NCBI GenBank assembly: GCA_002286855.1
Contig: NRSV01000019.1
Span: 189,389-253,388, forward strand
Length of the DNA: 64,000 bases
Direction: 5' to 3'
From: Bipolaris cookei
Taxonomy: Eukaryota; Ascomycota; Dothideomycetes; Pleosporales; Pleosporaceae
Below the pieces are notes generated by a model. The model was not told the origin of the DNA, ran no database searches, and saw nothing but the letters and a program-made list of their open reading frames with translations. This document shows, one piece after another, positions 40,950-54,182 of the stretch. Numbering within the stretch: position 1 is the stretch's first letter; every line of letters begins with the position of its first letter. Made by a program: the position numbers and the translations under genes.

Positions 40950-42024
40950 ATGTCCCTCCACGCCACCCCAGCCCACTTGTCCCGCATAAGAAAACCAAGA
41001 CAAAAATCCGGACTCGCAGCTCTAGGCCTAAAACGCAAGATATCCTCTTCCTCAACTACAACCTCAAAGCAACTCCCCTTACCATCTGAACCCTCAACCT
41101 ACAACGACGACCAACCCCCCTCCCTACTCACAGACCTCAAGTTATGCGATATCCCCCAATTCATGACCTCCATCCATACCCTCACATTCTCCCCCCTTCC
41201 CACTTCTCCTTCCCTCTCCTCAACCCTCACATCCCGTATCCTCAACTACCGCCGCCTCCTCCCGCCTTTCATATCCCTCGCACACTTACACGCCATATCC
41301 GCCTCGGCAACCAGCGTAGACCGCGAGATATTTGCGCTGGTGAACACCGGCGTGCTGCGGCGCGTCGTGGTGCCTCACCGCGCCGCATCTGCTATCGGCG
41401 AAGGCGTAGTCTTAGTGCGAGAATGGGAGCGGCTTATTCGGGCGAACGGTGATGTACCGGCGGAGTTGAAAGGTACGTTTTTTTTTTCACCCATAATTTA
41501 TTATTAAACACAGAAAAGGATCAAGGGAACAGGGGAGGGACAAATAAAACTGACTGGAATATATAGAAAAATACATCCCCTCTCTCACCTCATCAACTGA
41601 ACCCCTAGATTTCACGTCAAAAGAATGCCAGATACTCCTTTCTATAGGCTTCCTGACATGCGACACCACTGCACAAGACGGGACTTACGCCCTGTCGCTA
41701 CCGAATATGGGGTTATATGTCAAGTTAGTAAGTGATGCGCGGAGTCAGCTTCTCAAACTGCTTCAACAGAACGCACACAGTACGATGCCTCTGTGTGATT
41801 TAGCAGAGCGCTGGAACGGCGGTGTTATCAATGAGAGGGATGTACGGGCTGAGCGCAAGAAGGTACGAGGAGAATTCCAGGGCGTACTGCCTGGGCGGAC
41901 GAAGAGGTGGAAGCGGTTTTATGGCATGAGAGTTGAGTGGGTGGTCGAAGAGTGTGTGGGAGCGGGGTTGGTGGAGGTGTTTGAGACGGGGAGTGTGGGG
42001 ATGGGGGTGAGGGCTGTGGGATAG
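40950..42024 (+). CDS. STK19-family protein
   Basis: Exons 40950-41472 and 41609-42024; 312 residues; 136-bp intron (GTACGT..CCTAG). The N-terminal segment IRKPRQKSGLAALGLKRK, followed by a Ser/Thr-rich region, is typical of fungal members. The folded part starts near residue 60 (LTDLKLCDIPQFMTSIH) and has tandem winged-helix-like blocks: DREIFALVNTGVLRRVVVPH; then LLSIGFLTCD; then QLLKLLQQNAHSTMPLCDLAERW; and FYGMRVEWVVEECVGAGLVEVF. The human homologue was once called a kinase but is now regarded as a DNA-binding factor in transcription-coupled repair (established knowledge). No kinase motifs are present here, consistent with that. Probably nuclear. The gene is intact. Confidence 0.85.
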
Positions 42025-44757
42025 AAATGAGCAGAGGGGATGGTGGGGATGTTGAGGTTAGGAAAAGAGGATTATAGGAAGACGTGGTATAGTGTATTTG
42101 AAGAGTGATTCGATGTTTTGCTAGAAGGAATTTTGGAATGTCAGCATGTATGGGAGTGGACAGGCGTAGTGAGAGTTGGTGGATTTGTATTGTGATATTG
42201 GATCTAGATGATGAGCGGATAGACACATGAACAGCTACAGAATTTCAATGGCATGTGGAGATTGATACAATTCTCAGAATCAAAGCACAGGAAATGAAAG
42301 ACTCTTGGTAATATTGACTTGCTTAAAAGGGCGATATCCACGCCGCTCTCTTCATTCACGGAAACTTACTTTGATCTCATACTACCATATTGGAGATAAC
42401 AATCGCCTTCTCACCGGAAAACCCTCAGACCGCTAGATACTCTAACCTTTCTCTTGGAGCAGAAACCAAGAGTAGTCGCCGTGTACACAGATAAGGACAA
42501 AGTTTGATAAAGACCTGAGCAAGGATGGTCAAAAGCAGCAAGAATACATCAATGACCCGGATGATAAGCTTAATGACGGCCAAAAGTTGCTCCAAACCCT
42601 ATGTAAGCGTCATGGATAAATTGCGCAATGATAGCGTGCACAAGTGGCCAGAAGTGGAAAGTTTAGAAGAGGTCACGATATATCAAGAAGCTCACGGAAC
42701 CCAAGAGGCCGTGGATCTAGATGCATCTGGGCTAAACCTTGAAGGACCAAGCAAAGATGGTATTTGACACCGCAAAGCAGCAGTAGTAGGTAGTCATAGC
42801 GGATAGTTTACTTGAGGCATGTTATTAATTAATCGCTCACGATTAAGAAGCGGACAAGAGAGTAAGCGTGTTTTGAACCCCGAGTGCGTTCGTGTGCGTT
42901 GCAGGTCGAGGCAGAAGGTTTATGCCGGTAGTTGAAGGGTAGTACGGAGAAAGCTAGGTTGGCCGTTGTTGGACTTCATCTGTGCCAAACAGTGTGTGAG
43001 AGAGCAGCGTCGGCAACCGCTTGCCTGGGCGGTCCCGCAGTCCGTTTCAGCGGAATTCCCAGGTCACGGGCAAGCATTGCGCTTGATCTTACTGTGTATA
43101 CTGTATACTAGGGGGATTTATTGCGCATCTAGGCCAAGAATCAAGCGGCTGGACAGGCTCGATTGGATTGGCGTGTGCTGTTTCGATATTATAGGCCTGC
43201 CCATGTACTTATCACATTGCGCAAGGTCCCTTGGGGTTATCTGATGGCTGGAGAGGCAGACAGGGGGAGGGGAGCTAGCTAGGCCCAGGCCGTTGCCAAG
43301 AAGTCCAGATCTGCGGCCATTCCTTCCGTTCGGAGCAAGGGTTTTGCATGTCGTCATTACGATTAGAGGGTGCAAAGAGACGTCGGCATCGATATCATCG
43401 GCATCAAAGGGCTTGTTACGTGCTCTGCCTGGTGTTTAAGGCTGGCGAGTACTGTGTAAACAGGCTTGCAAATGAGTGTATCCGAAAAACATCGGTATGG
43501 TGCATGGCCAGATCACTGGAATAGACCAAGTTGCGCGGATCAGTCTTCTAGCGCAGCCTATGAGACGGCCATCATGCACGTTGCTTGTGCGTGGGCTTTG
43601 CTTTCAGTCAGCCTGTGGATGCGAGTATTATTGCCATGTGTGTACATCTACGGACGATGCAACAGGAAGAGATGGAGCGTGCTTGTCCGGTAAACGATTT
43701 TTTGACAGACGTGTGATCAGGATACGCGTCCGATGAAGCCGAAGGGTGGGTCCATTCTATGTAGAGATCGAGGGGAAACATGACTGCGATTTTGACAACG
43801 CTGGCGTGGTGGTCTAGACGCTGCAGGGACAGCCTCAGTGGTGTGGGCTTGTAACAAAGGGTTTTAGCTGCGGTGAAAAGGGCGTATGTTAGTGACAGGT
43901 CGCGGGCGGATACGGGCAGGTGTGATGTTTGGTGGCAGCTCTGACAACGGTGGTGCTAAGTGTCGGAGCAGGTGCGAGACCGCGCGCCTGGCGGGTGGTA
44001 TAGGAAGGCGTGTGGGCAAGCACCGAGTCCATGTGTTTGTACGTAGTAGTAGTATGTAGTAATCAGGGGGGTACACACACCACACGTCAAGAGAAGGAAG
44101 AAACAGAAGAAAAGAAGGCGGGATTGCTGGTGCGGTGCCTGGCGGCCTGGTCCCGGACAAGCAACGATCAACACAGCTGACGAGCGGCGTGCACATCATT
44201 ACTCGAGTCGGGCGTGGTTCACGATTGCTTTGTCGATCATGTGCTCGTGTTTGTATCCAAGTACGTATGCACACATGGATGGCTGGTGCGACGGGTTCCC
44301 AAACGCGAGGCTGCCGACGACTTGAGCGTGAAACACGTACGACGTTGGTAGAGGGGATTGGAGAAGCACCATGTAACATAAGGCGGGCCTGCGTAGAGGG
44401 AGGCGTCTCTCTGCACACACTAGCAGCGACGCAACCAGCAAAGGCGCGAGGCAAGGCAAGGCAAGCCACTGGCTGGCTGTAGCGGAACGACGGCTGATTG
44501 GTCGCTGAACAGGGCTAGCGCAGGGAAATAAGGGCAGCAAAGGGCCGACCACGCCGCGCCCAGGCCTGGACCTGGAGATGACACGTTCATGGTCGCTCCA
44601 GAGGCCTGCGCCGGCCATGCAACGATTGCGAGAAAAGTGAAGCGGACCGTGTGTCGAGGCATGCTCACGAGAGACGGCGTGATGCAGTAGCAGTAGTGAC
44701 GGAGACTCAATGCAGGGCCCCGCGGCCAATGGGTGGTGACGAGGTGGTGAGGGTGAA

Positions 44758-44810
44758 AGCAAGCAGCAGCAGCAGCAGCAGAACAGCAGCAGAACAGCAG
44801 CAGAACAGGA
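44758..44810. repeat. AGC and AGCAGCAGAAC short tandem repeats
   Basis: A run of AGC trinucleotides followed by about three copies of an 11-bp AGCAGCAGAAC unit. Directly readable. Confidence 0.85.
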
Positions 44811-46028
44811 GCGCTAGGTTCGGCTTCGGACGATCGTCGATCTGGCGTCGAGTGTAAGGCCAAACGCCAAGCCACCCAGCCGGATACGGTACCGTTCTTG
44901 CTGTACCTCCACCCATCCAGCCTACATGCTGCTAGACTTGCTCTGTACCTCTGTACACACGCGCTGAGGGCCTGCACGTCCCAAGATGCTGTGCAGCTGC
45001 AGCGACCGCTGACGTCAAGCCCTGTCCAGCTCTATATACATGCTACAGCAGACATGGGCGGGTGCATGGCGGGTGCACGGCGGGTGAGCGAGTGGGCGAG
45101 GCAGGCCATAGGGGGAAGAGGGGGTGGACGGCGACGAGGCGCGCCAGGCACGAGGCACGAGGCACGAGGCATGGGGCAAGTAGCTTTTGACAGCCACCAG
45201 ACGGAGGCCCATGACGGCGCCGGCCCCAAGAAGCAGCGGCAGTCTTGGACGTGTAGGTGTAATAGCAGCGGTGCCAGCGGCCCCGAGCGAGGCAGCATGG
45301 AAAAGTTTAATTCGCATGCGTTGCGGCGTTGCGGCGTTGAGGGCGGGCGGTGGGTGCAATCGGGCCAGAGCACAGGGGGCTACCGGGGTAGCGCTGCACA
45401 TCGTGCAGCAGCCGAGAGCAATCCAGACTGTTCCAGCAGCCGCGCGCCCCACTCTTCCGCTGACCTAGCTGGCCCGCCTATCACACGCCCGCCTGCAGCG
45501 ACACAGCCGCACCACCACGAGCTTCTTTGGGCGCAGAGCATCGTCGTGGGAGCCGCGTCCTTATGACTTGCGCCCACACCACTCTTGCTCGCCGCCAGGG
45601 TATGGCGTGCTCCAGCCCTCTGTTCCCACTGCTCCCGTCAGTGTAGTACGCCCGCTACGGCCACCACGGCCACCACGGCCATCATGGCCACCACTACACA
45701 CTACACACTACACACTAACCACCGATAACACCCTCTCACACACACCCTCCCCGTCTGCCGGCCTCGAGCGCGCAAGGACGCTCGCAAAGCCACTGCTCCG
45801 GGTCGCGTTCTAGATCGCCCGCCGCCCGCCCGCCCTCTTATGTGCGACTCTGCTAGCACACATGCCCTTCCCAAACCACCCGGGCCAAACCAACCACATT
45901 GCTGCACTGTGCTGCCTTGCCTGCACCTACTGGCCCATCAATCGTCCGTCGCGCCTTCCGTCTCCCACTGTCTGTTGCTCTCGCTCTTGCTGCTACTGTC
46001 CCGCACTCCACTCACGCACCCACGCACC

Positions 46029-46135
46029 TACTCACATCCACTCACACCCACTCACACCCACTCACACCCACTCACACCCACTCACACCCACTCACTTACA
46101 CCCACTCACTCACACCCACTCGCATCCACTCGCAC
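46029..46135. repeat. CACTCACACC minisatellite (10-bp unit)
   Basis: At least six near-perfect copies of CACTCACACC with degenerate copies on both sides, 280-380 bp upstream of the kinase start; probably transcribed as leader or located in the promoter. Confidence 0.85.
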
Positions 46136-46411
46136 CTGCTGCTTACTCTACACCTGCTTGCACTGCTCTTGTCCCGTCCCTGCTGCAATCCTTCCTGCCC
46201 GGCCTTGCATCGCTCCTTCCCTTACTAATCCATTCCCGACTCCCTCTGCAGCCCTCTGCACTCGTCGCTGCTAGCTCAGCGTCCTGCACTCTGCAAGCGG
46301 TCCGCGCTCCTCGGCGGCTGCCCCATCCACTCGTCATTGCCTCTGACCAACACCCCGGCACCCACCCCCGGAGCCTCGTTCCCACCGCAGCCTGAATGGA
46401 TTTCTGAAGCC

Positions 46412-49163
46412 ATGGGGGAACCTACCATCATCCCACCCGATATAATCGAGCGGCAGTCCCTCTGCTTCTCCCGCCCACTCCCCGGCATGGTCGTGCAACA
46501 CGGCGTACAGGGCTTCAAGGAGGAACTGTCATGCCTCTTCGACCCCGCTGAGAGCAACGCCGCCGAGCAGCTTGTCCGCCTCAAGGAATCCCTTCGCCTC
46601 GCCGACACCGACAGCTTCTGGATGCAGCTCACCCGCGGCCTTGCCCAAATCGCCGACGCCCAGTATGCTTTTGTCTCAAAGAGGATCCTTGTTGACGACA
46701 AGAACGTCGCCGTCGAGCTGCCCCCCATTGGAGAGCCCGGTGCCTGTCTCATGGGCGAGGCCTTTTACATCAACGACGACCACGGCAACGGCCCAGGCCA
46801 CCTAAGGAACTTCAAGTACCATGCCTACCAGTGCCCGTGTGCCTATATGAAGCACGACAAGGTCTTCATCATCCCCGAGAAACTAAACGACTTCATCGTC
46901 AACAACCCAAACGACCTCATCATCCCCGGAGAGGCCTACCTAGGAATCCCTCTCTTCGCCCAAGGTAAATGCTTTGCCCACTTTGGTGTCATGTGGGGGA
47001 AAGAGGGGGCTGAGCGACGTGTTTTGAGCTGGGGGTTTCTCGAGATGATGATGCACAGTCTCGAGGACATGATTCTGGAACGCGTGCTCGAAGGCAACAA
47101 GTTTGCCAACGCTGCACAGCCAGTCGACGCCGAGGTGCCCAAGATTGTCCCTCACAAGGCTGTCTCGGTTGCCCAATCACTCAAGCCTTATGCCAGAAGC
47201 CTATCACATGAACTGAGGACGCCCATGCAGGGCGTTGTTGGCATGCTGGACGTCATGATGGCCAACGTCAAGGAGGCTTCAGAATCCTTCCAACTAGACC
47301 CCCGCACTCGCGAGATACTCCACACGCTCAAGGAGAACATTGAAGCGGTCCAAGGTCAGTGGCAAATCTGTGTGACCAGGCTGCACCTGAGCAACCTCGC
47401 ACGACATTGGTAGAAAAAAAAGTCAATTTCGAGACCATGCTGACAGTTCACTAGACAGCTCAAGACGCGCAGTCGACGCAGCAGACAATGTGGTTCATGC
47501 TTACGATATGAACATGGGCGTTCCTGAAACTACTCAATCCCCGCTAGACAAGACTCCTGACCAATGGAACACTTTTTGGCGAGAGGTGCGGCCCGATCTG
47601 ATGATTCCCGACAACGGCATGCATGCACCCCTACGTGGAGTAAAGAGGAGGAGACAGGATGTATCATGGGCCGACTATGCCTCCAAGACGCGAGTCTCCA
47701 AGCAGGCTCGTCAGCGCGTCCGCAACACCTTGTCGGAAGAACCCCTTCCCCACAGCTCCAAATCATGTCTCCCAAACCCAAGTCCCGCAGAAATCCAGCA
47801 ATTGGACCGTGTCTGCTCACACGGCACTTCGTCGGGCAAGTGCGACTCTATTACTTCTCCCATCTTTGCCTCGGAGCACTCTACAGTACCTGGACTGCGG
47901 CATACAAATTTGAGAGAAGTTTTACAGTATGTCATCAACGATGCTCTTAAAGTAGGAGGGAGACCGGATTCTGCCATTGCCGAGGCTACGGATACCGGAG
48001 AGTGTATCGAAGTGCGGACGCGTAGCTCAAATGGAGAGGCGCACACCAAATGGATCGAGTGGACGGTTTCGCCCGATGTACCAGAAACGATAGTCATTGA
48101 CGAACGTGATCTCGCCAAGATGGTGTCCTGCCTCGCGCTCAACGCCATCAAGTTTACCCAGGATGGATCCATCACGCTTCAAGCCACGCTCAGTGCAAAG
48201 GGCCGCTATATTGTCATCAACATCAAGGACACTGGCTCCGGCATCCCAGCGGCCTTTTTGCCGAATCTTTTCAAGCCCTTTTCCAGGGAAGACGATTCCA
48301 TGACGAGGCAGAGTGAGGGCCTGGGCCTTGGTTTAATGGTTGCCAAGGGCATTGCTAGGAAGCTCGGTGGCGATCTTTTTTGTCTTCGTTCCCATGTCGC
48401 GGGGCCAGCCAGAGGATCTGAGTTTGAAATGCGTGTTCCTCTTAACCCAGGTGAGATTTGCAGTCGTCCGGCCACACCATTTGGATCGCCGACCCCCTCG
48501 ATCAAATCTCGCATGTCGCTCGATCCCGAAGTTCCCCGTCTCGATCTGGGCCGTGGCCCCGTTACTCCTCCATTTAACTCTGATTCCTTCAAAAACGACC
48601 CTGAGCGTCAAGCACCAGCCACTCCAGTCATTACCGTCGACAAGGCAAGCCCGCCGACCAATGTTGGCCTCGTTACTCCTCGCCGTACCTCGTCGCCCCC
48701 ACGACGCCATACCGCCCGTGCCTTGTCCTCTGAAAAAGAAGTGACGCCGCCTGATCTAGGCAATCAGCTTCCTCTCAACATTCTTGTCGTAGATGACAAC
48801 GCCATTAATAGGCGTGTCCTCGTAAGCATGCTTGGGAGGCTAGGCTACAAAAACATCACCACTGCGTTCAATGGTAACGACGCCGTCGAGACTGTCCGTC
48901 GCAACGCGCTTGGACCTGCCTCTGCAACTTTTGACGTCGTCCTTATGGACTTGTGGATGCCGTTACTAGATGGCTTCCAAGCCACTGAGGTGATTTTATC
49001 AATGCAGGAGCTAACGACCAAGCCCACAATCCTTGCCGTCAGCGCAGACATCACCGATGCCGCCCTCGATAAAGCAGTCAAGAGCGGGATGAAGGGATTC
49101 GTCACCAAACCTTTCGTCACTCGCGATATCGCCCGGTTGCTTCGGACATATTGTACGATTTAA
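46412..49163 (+). CDS. Hybrid sensor histidine kinase with response-regulator domain
   Basis: Exons 46412-47354 and 47455-49163; 883 residues; 100-bp intron. The N-terminal 240 residues are a soluble GAF-like sensor region (PGEAYLGIPLFAQGKCFAHFG), with no membrane segment, so it is probably cytosolic. The H-box SLSHELRTPMQG has the phosphoacceptor His266. A long polar insert (residues about 325-440, from DQWNTF to the HSTVPGLRH region) follows before the ATPase domain: N-box LALNAIKFTQDG, G1 IKDTGSGIP, G2 EGLGLGLMVAKG. A proline/serine linker leads to a receiver domain: VVDDNAINRR, phosphoacceptor Asp813 in VVLMDLWMPLLDG, and the conserved Lys in TKPF. It would pass phosphate His to Asp and on to an Ypd1-type protein in stress signalling. 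I cannot assign the fungal HHK group. The start is supported by the loss of family-like sequence upstream of 46412. Confidence 0.9.
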
Positions 49164-50227
49164 TAACTTAGTACGTTTTTCTTTTGGCGCGGTAGCTCAC
49201 GCAAAAGGCTCTATTTGGGAGGAGACGACATTGTTTATATAACGCCCAATTGGCCACAGTTTAGGACGACATGACTGGCTTGGGAAAGGCGCATTTACGA
49301 ACATGATAGCATCAACAGAAGCCTTTGGGTCGCTTCCTGTATGGCGTTTTGGCGAGAGGAACACTTTTTTCGGTTTGGGCGGTCTATAATACCCTTGATG
49401 AGCATATTAGGAAACGACCTAGGAAAATGGGTCCATTGTAGCATCTATTACATAATACGAACTCTGACACAATGAAAGACAAATGATTATATGCACTTCC
49501 CCTGTATTTTGATTTGACCGTTCGACCAGGACCAGAGTGCCGCGAGGACGTTCAAGGTCGTGGCAATCTCAAGCTGCAGATAACAGACATGATGATGTAG
49601 CCGGTGGGGACAAGTCGGAACATGCCGACTTCAGCAAGGTGTTTCGGAATGTGGCCGCCCTTTCTATCGAAGAGTCTGCAGGCAATATCTAGCACTTCCG
49701 TATATAGACGTCCGATGGTTGCCAAACTAGAATTCTTCATTTCGGCCTCTCTGTAGCAAAATCAAGGCCAATGGGCATTCTGATCAATGGTAAGGGGCTA
49801 CACGAAAACGTGGCATGGGCGAAACGCTAGGTGTGGCTAGTGCGTGGCGCATGCGGGTCAGTCTAGAGGACAGATTTCTTGGGATGCGCCAAAGTCAAGA
49901 TAAGTGCTGTTGCGCCGCCTTATTGCCGTTTCTGCCGTGGACAGTCGCAGAACCTTCCTTTTGATTCCCTTCTTTAGCTCTGTAATCGTGCTTGGAAACA
50001 CGGTCTCTTCTTTACCTCTAGCCATCAGCGGCAGAACATTGGGTGCTGACCAAATTGATAAATACGTCAGGAACAGAGGTACGCCCATTCGGTACTCTTA
50101 TACGTCAGATATTTTTCAGACGAGATATCACATCGCCGCGCAAAAACACCGACGCGCGATAGTCGAGCGACAAACGTACGAACCCGCAGTACGCTGAGAA
50201 AAGGTCGATTGGTGAAAGAGCCTGGGC
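49164..50227. other. Intergenic between histidine kinase and SERCA genes
   Basis: It holds the kinase 3' end and the SERCA promoter and leader. Nothing else recognised. Confidence 0.5.
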
Positions 50228-53200
50228 ATGGAGAATGCTTACACAAAGACGCCCGCTGAGGCGTTGAGGCACTTTCAAGTCGACGAGTACAAGGGTCTCA
50301 GCGCACAGCAGGTCCAGAGCTTAAGGGAGAAGCACGGCAAGAATGGTATGTGAGACCTGTCGACACGCGGCGCGCGTAGATGACTGGGCTTTGGTCAAAT
50401 CCCAGGGATGAATGCTAACGCGTAGAAACAGCGCTGCCAGAAGACCCTCCGACGCCCATTTGGGAGCTTATCCTCGAGCAGTTCAAGGACCAGTTGGTCA
50501 TCATCTTATTAGGTTCTGCAGCCGTATCCTTTGTACTTGCCCTTTTCGAGGAAGAAGAGGGATGGACTGCCTTTGTAGATCCCGCGGTTGTAAGTAAAGG
50601 TCGCCACCAGAGACGTGTACAAACGCTGACTGCTATTGCCCCCAGATCCTCACTATTCTTATCCTTAACGCTGTTGTCGGAGTTTCGCAAGAAACCAGCG
50701 CCGAAAAAGCTATTGCCGCCCTTCAGGAATACTCTGCCAACGAGGCTAAGGTTGTACGCGACGGGCACATTGCACGCATAAAGGCAGATGAGCTGGTTCC
50801 AGGAGATATTGTTTCGGTCGCTATTGGCGACAGGATTCCTGCCGATTGCAGGATCCTTTCTATCCAGAGCAACAGCTTCAACGTCGACCAGTCCATCCTG
50901 ACGGGAGAGAGCGAAAGTGTGTCAAAGGATACTAGGGTTGTCAAGGACGAGAATGCTGTCAAGCAGGATCAGGTAAACATGCTTTTCTCGGGTACAACGG
51001 TCGTTACAGGACATGCAACCGCACTTGTCGTCTTGACTGGCAGCAATACGGCTATTGGAGATATCCACGAGAGCATCACATCCCAGATCTCGCAGCCTAC
51101 CCCGCTCAAGGAGAAGCTCAACGACTTTGGCGACCAGCTCGCAAAGGTTATTACGGGTATTTGCATTCTGGTCTGGGTCATCAACATTGGCAACTTCAAC
51201 GACCCGTCTCACGGAAGCTTCGCCAAGGGTGCTATCTACTACCTCAAGATTGCCGTTTCGCTCGGTGTTGCTGCTATTCCTGAAGGTCTTGCCGTCGTCA
51301 TCACAACATGTCTGGCTCTTGGAACACGCAAAATGGCCGCTAGGAACGCTGTTGTGCGAAGTCTGCCTTCTGTCGAAACGCTTGGAAGCTGCAGCGTCAT
51401 CTGCTCCGACAAGACCGGTACTCTTACGACAAACCAGATGAGTGTCAGCAAAATGGTCTTCATCAACGACTCGGGTAATGGACTGGAGGAGTTTGATGTT
51501 GAAGGTACTAGCTTTGCGCCCGAGGGTCAAATCACGCTCAACGGCAAGCCCATGGACAACCTCGCTGCCAAGTTCGACACTGTACGCCAAATTTGTGAGG
51601 TTAGTGCGCTTTGCAACGAGGCTGCTCTCGCCTATGACTCCAAGAACGGTACATACAACCTGGTTGGTGAGCCCACTGAGGGCGCGCTCCGTGTCCTTGC
51701 TGAGAAGGTTGGTACACCTGATGCTGCCCACAACGCGACCCGCGCCAGCACTTCACCTGAAGGACGTCTCGACTTTGCCACCAAGCACTACGAAAGCCAA
51801 TACACTCGCCTAGCCACATATGAATTCTCTCGCGATCGCAAGAGCATGTCTGTTTTGGTCAAGAATGGTAACGCCCAAAAGCTTCTCGTCAAGGGTGCTC
51901 CGGAATCTATCCTCGATCGCTGCACAAGTGTTGTTGTTGGCAAGGACGGCAAGAAGGCCCCTATGAGCAGTCAGTTGGCCAGTCTCATCAACAAGGAAAT
52001 TGTTGAATATGGCAACCGCGGTCTTCGTGTCATTGCTGTGGCCTCGGTCGACGACATCTCTTCCCACCCCCTTGTTTCTAAGGCCAAGACTACTAAGGAG
52101 TACAGCCAGCTTGAACAGAACATGACTCTGATCGGTCTTTGCGCCATGTTGGACCCTCCTCGCCCGGAAGTCCGTGACTCGATCGCAAAGTGCCGTTCTG
52201 CCGGAATCCGTGTCGTGGTCATCACTGGAGACAACCAGAATACTGCCGAGTCCATTTGTCGCGATATTGGTGTTTTCGGAGCTAACGAAGATCTTACTGG
52301 CAAGTCGTTTACCGGTCGCCAATTCGACGATCTTTCTGAATCTGAGAAGATGGAGGCTGCCAAGAACGCCAGTCTCTTCTCCCGCACTGAGCCTACACAC
52401 AAGTCCAAACTGGTCGATCTCCTCCAACAGGCTGGTGAAGTCGTCGCTATGACTGGTGACGGTGTCAACGACGCTCCTGCTCTCAAGAAGGCTGATATCG
52501 GTGTCGCCATGGGCTCTGGAACTGATGTTGCCAAGCTCGCTGCCGACATGGTTCTCGTAGACGACAACTTTGCTACCATTGAAGGTGCCGTTGAGGAAGG
52601 ACGCTCCATCTACAACAACACCCAGCAGTTTATCCGCTACCTCATTTCCTCCAACATTGGCGAAGTTGTCTCGATTTTCCTCACTGCCGCCATGGGCATG
52701 CCCGAAGCTCTGATCCCCGTCCAACTCCTTTGGGTCAACCTTGTCACCGACGGTCTTCCCGCCACCGCCTTGTCCTTCAACCCCGCCGACCACGACATCA
52801 TGAAGCGCCAGCCCCGCAAGCGCGACGAACCTCTTATCAGTGGCTGGCTCTTCTTCCGCTACATGGTCATCGGCACCTACGTCGGCGCCGCCACCGTCGC
52901 CGGCTACGCCTGGTGGTTCATGTTCAACAGCGAGGGTCCTCAAATCTCGTTTTACCACCTCCGCCACTTCCACCGCTGCTCCACTCAATTCCCTGAAATC
53001 GGTTGCGAAATGTTTAGCAACTCGTCTGCCCAGGCTGCCTCCACTGTCAGCTTGAGCATCCTCGTCGTCATCGAGATGCTCAACGCCATGAATGCACTGA
53101 GTAGTTCAGAGAGTCTGTTCACGCTGCCGCTGTGGAAGAACATGATTCTCGTCTATGCCATTTGCCTGTCCATGGCTCTGCACTTTGCCCTGCTTTATCT

Positions 53201-53455
53201 TCCCTTCTTGCAAGGCCTCTTCAACGTTGTCCCGCTTAATGGTAATGAGTGGAAGGCCGTCATGGCGATTAGTGCGCCTATCATGTAAGTTTTTATTTAT
53301 TGTAACCCTGTGGCAAGAGGTCCTTGTTTTGCTAACGAAGTTGTGTTAGAATAATCGACGAGGTTCTCAAGTTCTTGGAGCGCAGGTTCTTTATCCAAAA
53401 GGGTAACGAGAAGCTGTTTGCTACTGAGCAGAATGGAAGGCCAAAGAAGGAGTAA
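50228..53455 (+). CDS. SERCA-type P-type calcium ATPase
   Basis: Exons 50228-50345, 50432-50589, 50646-53284 and 53350-53455; 1006 residues, the usual SERCA length. All introns are short and GT-AG. It pumps calcium from cytosol into ER or vacuolar-type stores using ATP. Landmarks: the N-terminal cation-ATPase domain (YKGLSAQQVQSLREKHG); first membrane pair; the actuator loop with LTGESES; PEGLAVVITTCLALG in membrane helix 4; the phosphorylated Asp347 in CSDKTGTLT, at the same place as in animal SERCA; the nucleotide-binding KGAPESILDRC; the hinge MTGDGVNDAPALKKADIG; and the C-terminal helices with LIPVQLLWVNLVTDGLPA. The last exon adds the cytosolic tail ending RPKKE. Everything expected is present, so it is surely functional. 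Confidence 0.95.
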
Positions 53456-54182
53456 AGCGGGTTAACCTCTTGTTACCCCCCCCTCTTTTTTTGCCTTTCC
53501 GTGCCTCTCGAGATGCCGGGAGAAAATGGATCACGGGGACGTGTTATTCAATGTGCTTTGTTAGAAAGGCAGAAGCAAAGGCAAGGTGAGAGGTGTATTT
53601 CCTGATGGTCGGTGGAACACTTTTTGTATGTGTTTTGGTGGTTTCTGCGCTCTCTTTTCTAGCAAAATTAGCGCAGCAGCCATCCCGATGCATGTGCGAT
53701 TAGATGGTTAGAACAATTAGATTTTTTGTGGCTTTACATACACACAAAACATTAAGAATGAAAACCTCGGAGATACAAAATTGTTCATGGTGACGTGGTG
53801 GATTCTGTGTGATGTTTCGCATCTGCTTGGTCAAAGATATATTGGTCGACGGGTTAGTAACTTGACAGGGACGTTGGTAATGGAAAAACACAAGTGGACG
53901 CGAAACTTCCTTGAAACGTGCGCAGACACTGGAAAAGCACAGTAAGTATTCTCTAACATGCTATGTGTGTGTGTGAACAACTAAGCAGTGAAAGTCCTAG
54001 TCCCAGTGAATCCGATTTTAATATCCGTCCTCACTTTCACTTTCACTTTCACACAGCGCGTCATCACATTTTTTTCCCTCACTCCATCCGTCCTCTCCCA
54101 CATATCCCGCCATCTCTCCCTCGCAACTCCAACAATCACCATTAAGCCCAAGCCCGCGGTTTCCAGCACCGCAACCGCAACC
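53456..54182. other. Intergenic, nothing seen
   Basis: SERCA 3' region and promoter of the next gene. CT-rich and TTTCAC-repeat tracts at 54030-54120 precede the next ATG. Confidence 0.45.

Larger units (their letters stand above)
42025..46411. other. 4.4-kb intergenic region, GC-rich, with microsatellites
   Basis: No supported gene. The proximal half (42000-43500) is ordinary. From about 43850 the sequence is GC-rich and carries short tandem repeats (44758-44810, 45145-45175, 45655-45715, 46029-46135), then pyrimidine-rich tracts up to the histidine-kinase ATG. Long open frames here (for example 44898-45566) look like the by-product of GC richness. It probably contains a long promoter and 5' leader of the kinase gene. 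Confidence 0.5.

Noticed and set aside
42525..42767. 80-codon frame after the STK19 homologue
   Set aside because: Unremarkable sequence in a stretch with several competing frames; insufficient evidence.
44898..45566. 222-codon open frame in the GC-rich upstream region
   Set aside because: Very Ala/Arg/Gly/His-rich composition, overlapping long frames on the other strand, no motif and no splice partners; typical of chance in GC-rich repeats.
51810..52988. 392-codon antisense frame within the SERCA gene
   Set aside because: Shadow of a strongly biased coding strand; the sense frame is an unmistakable P-type ATPase.
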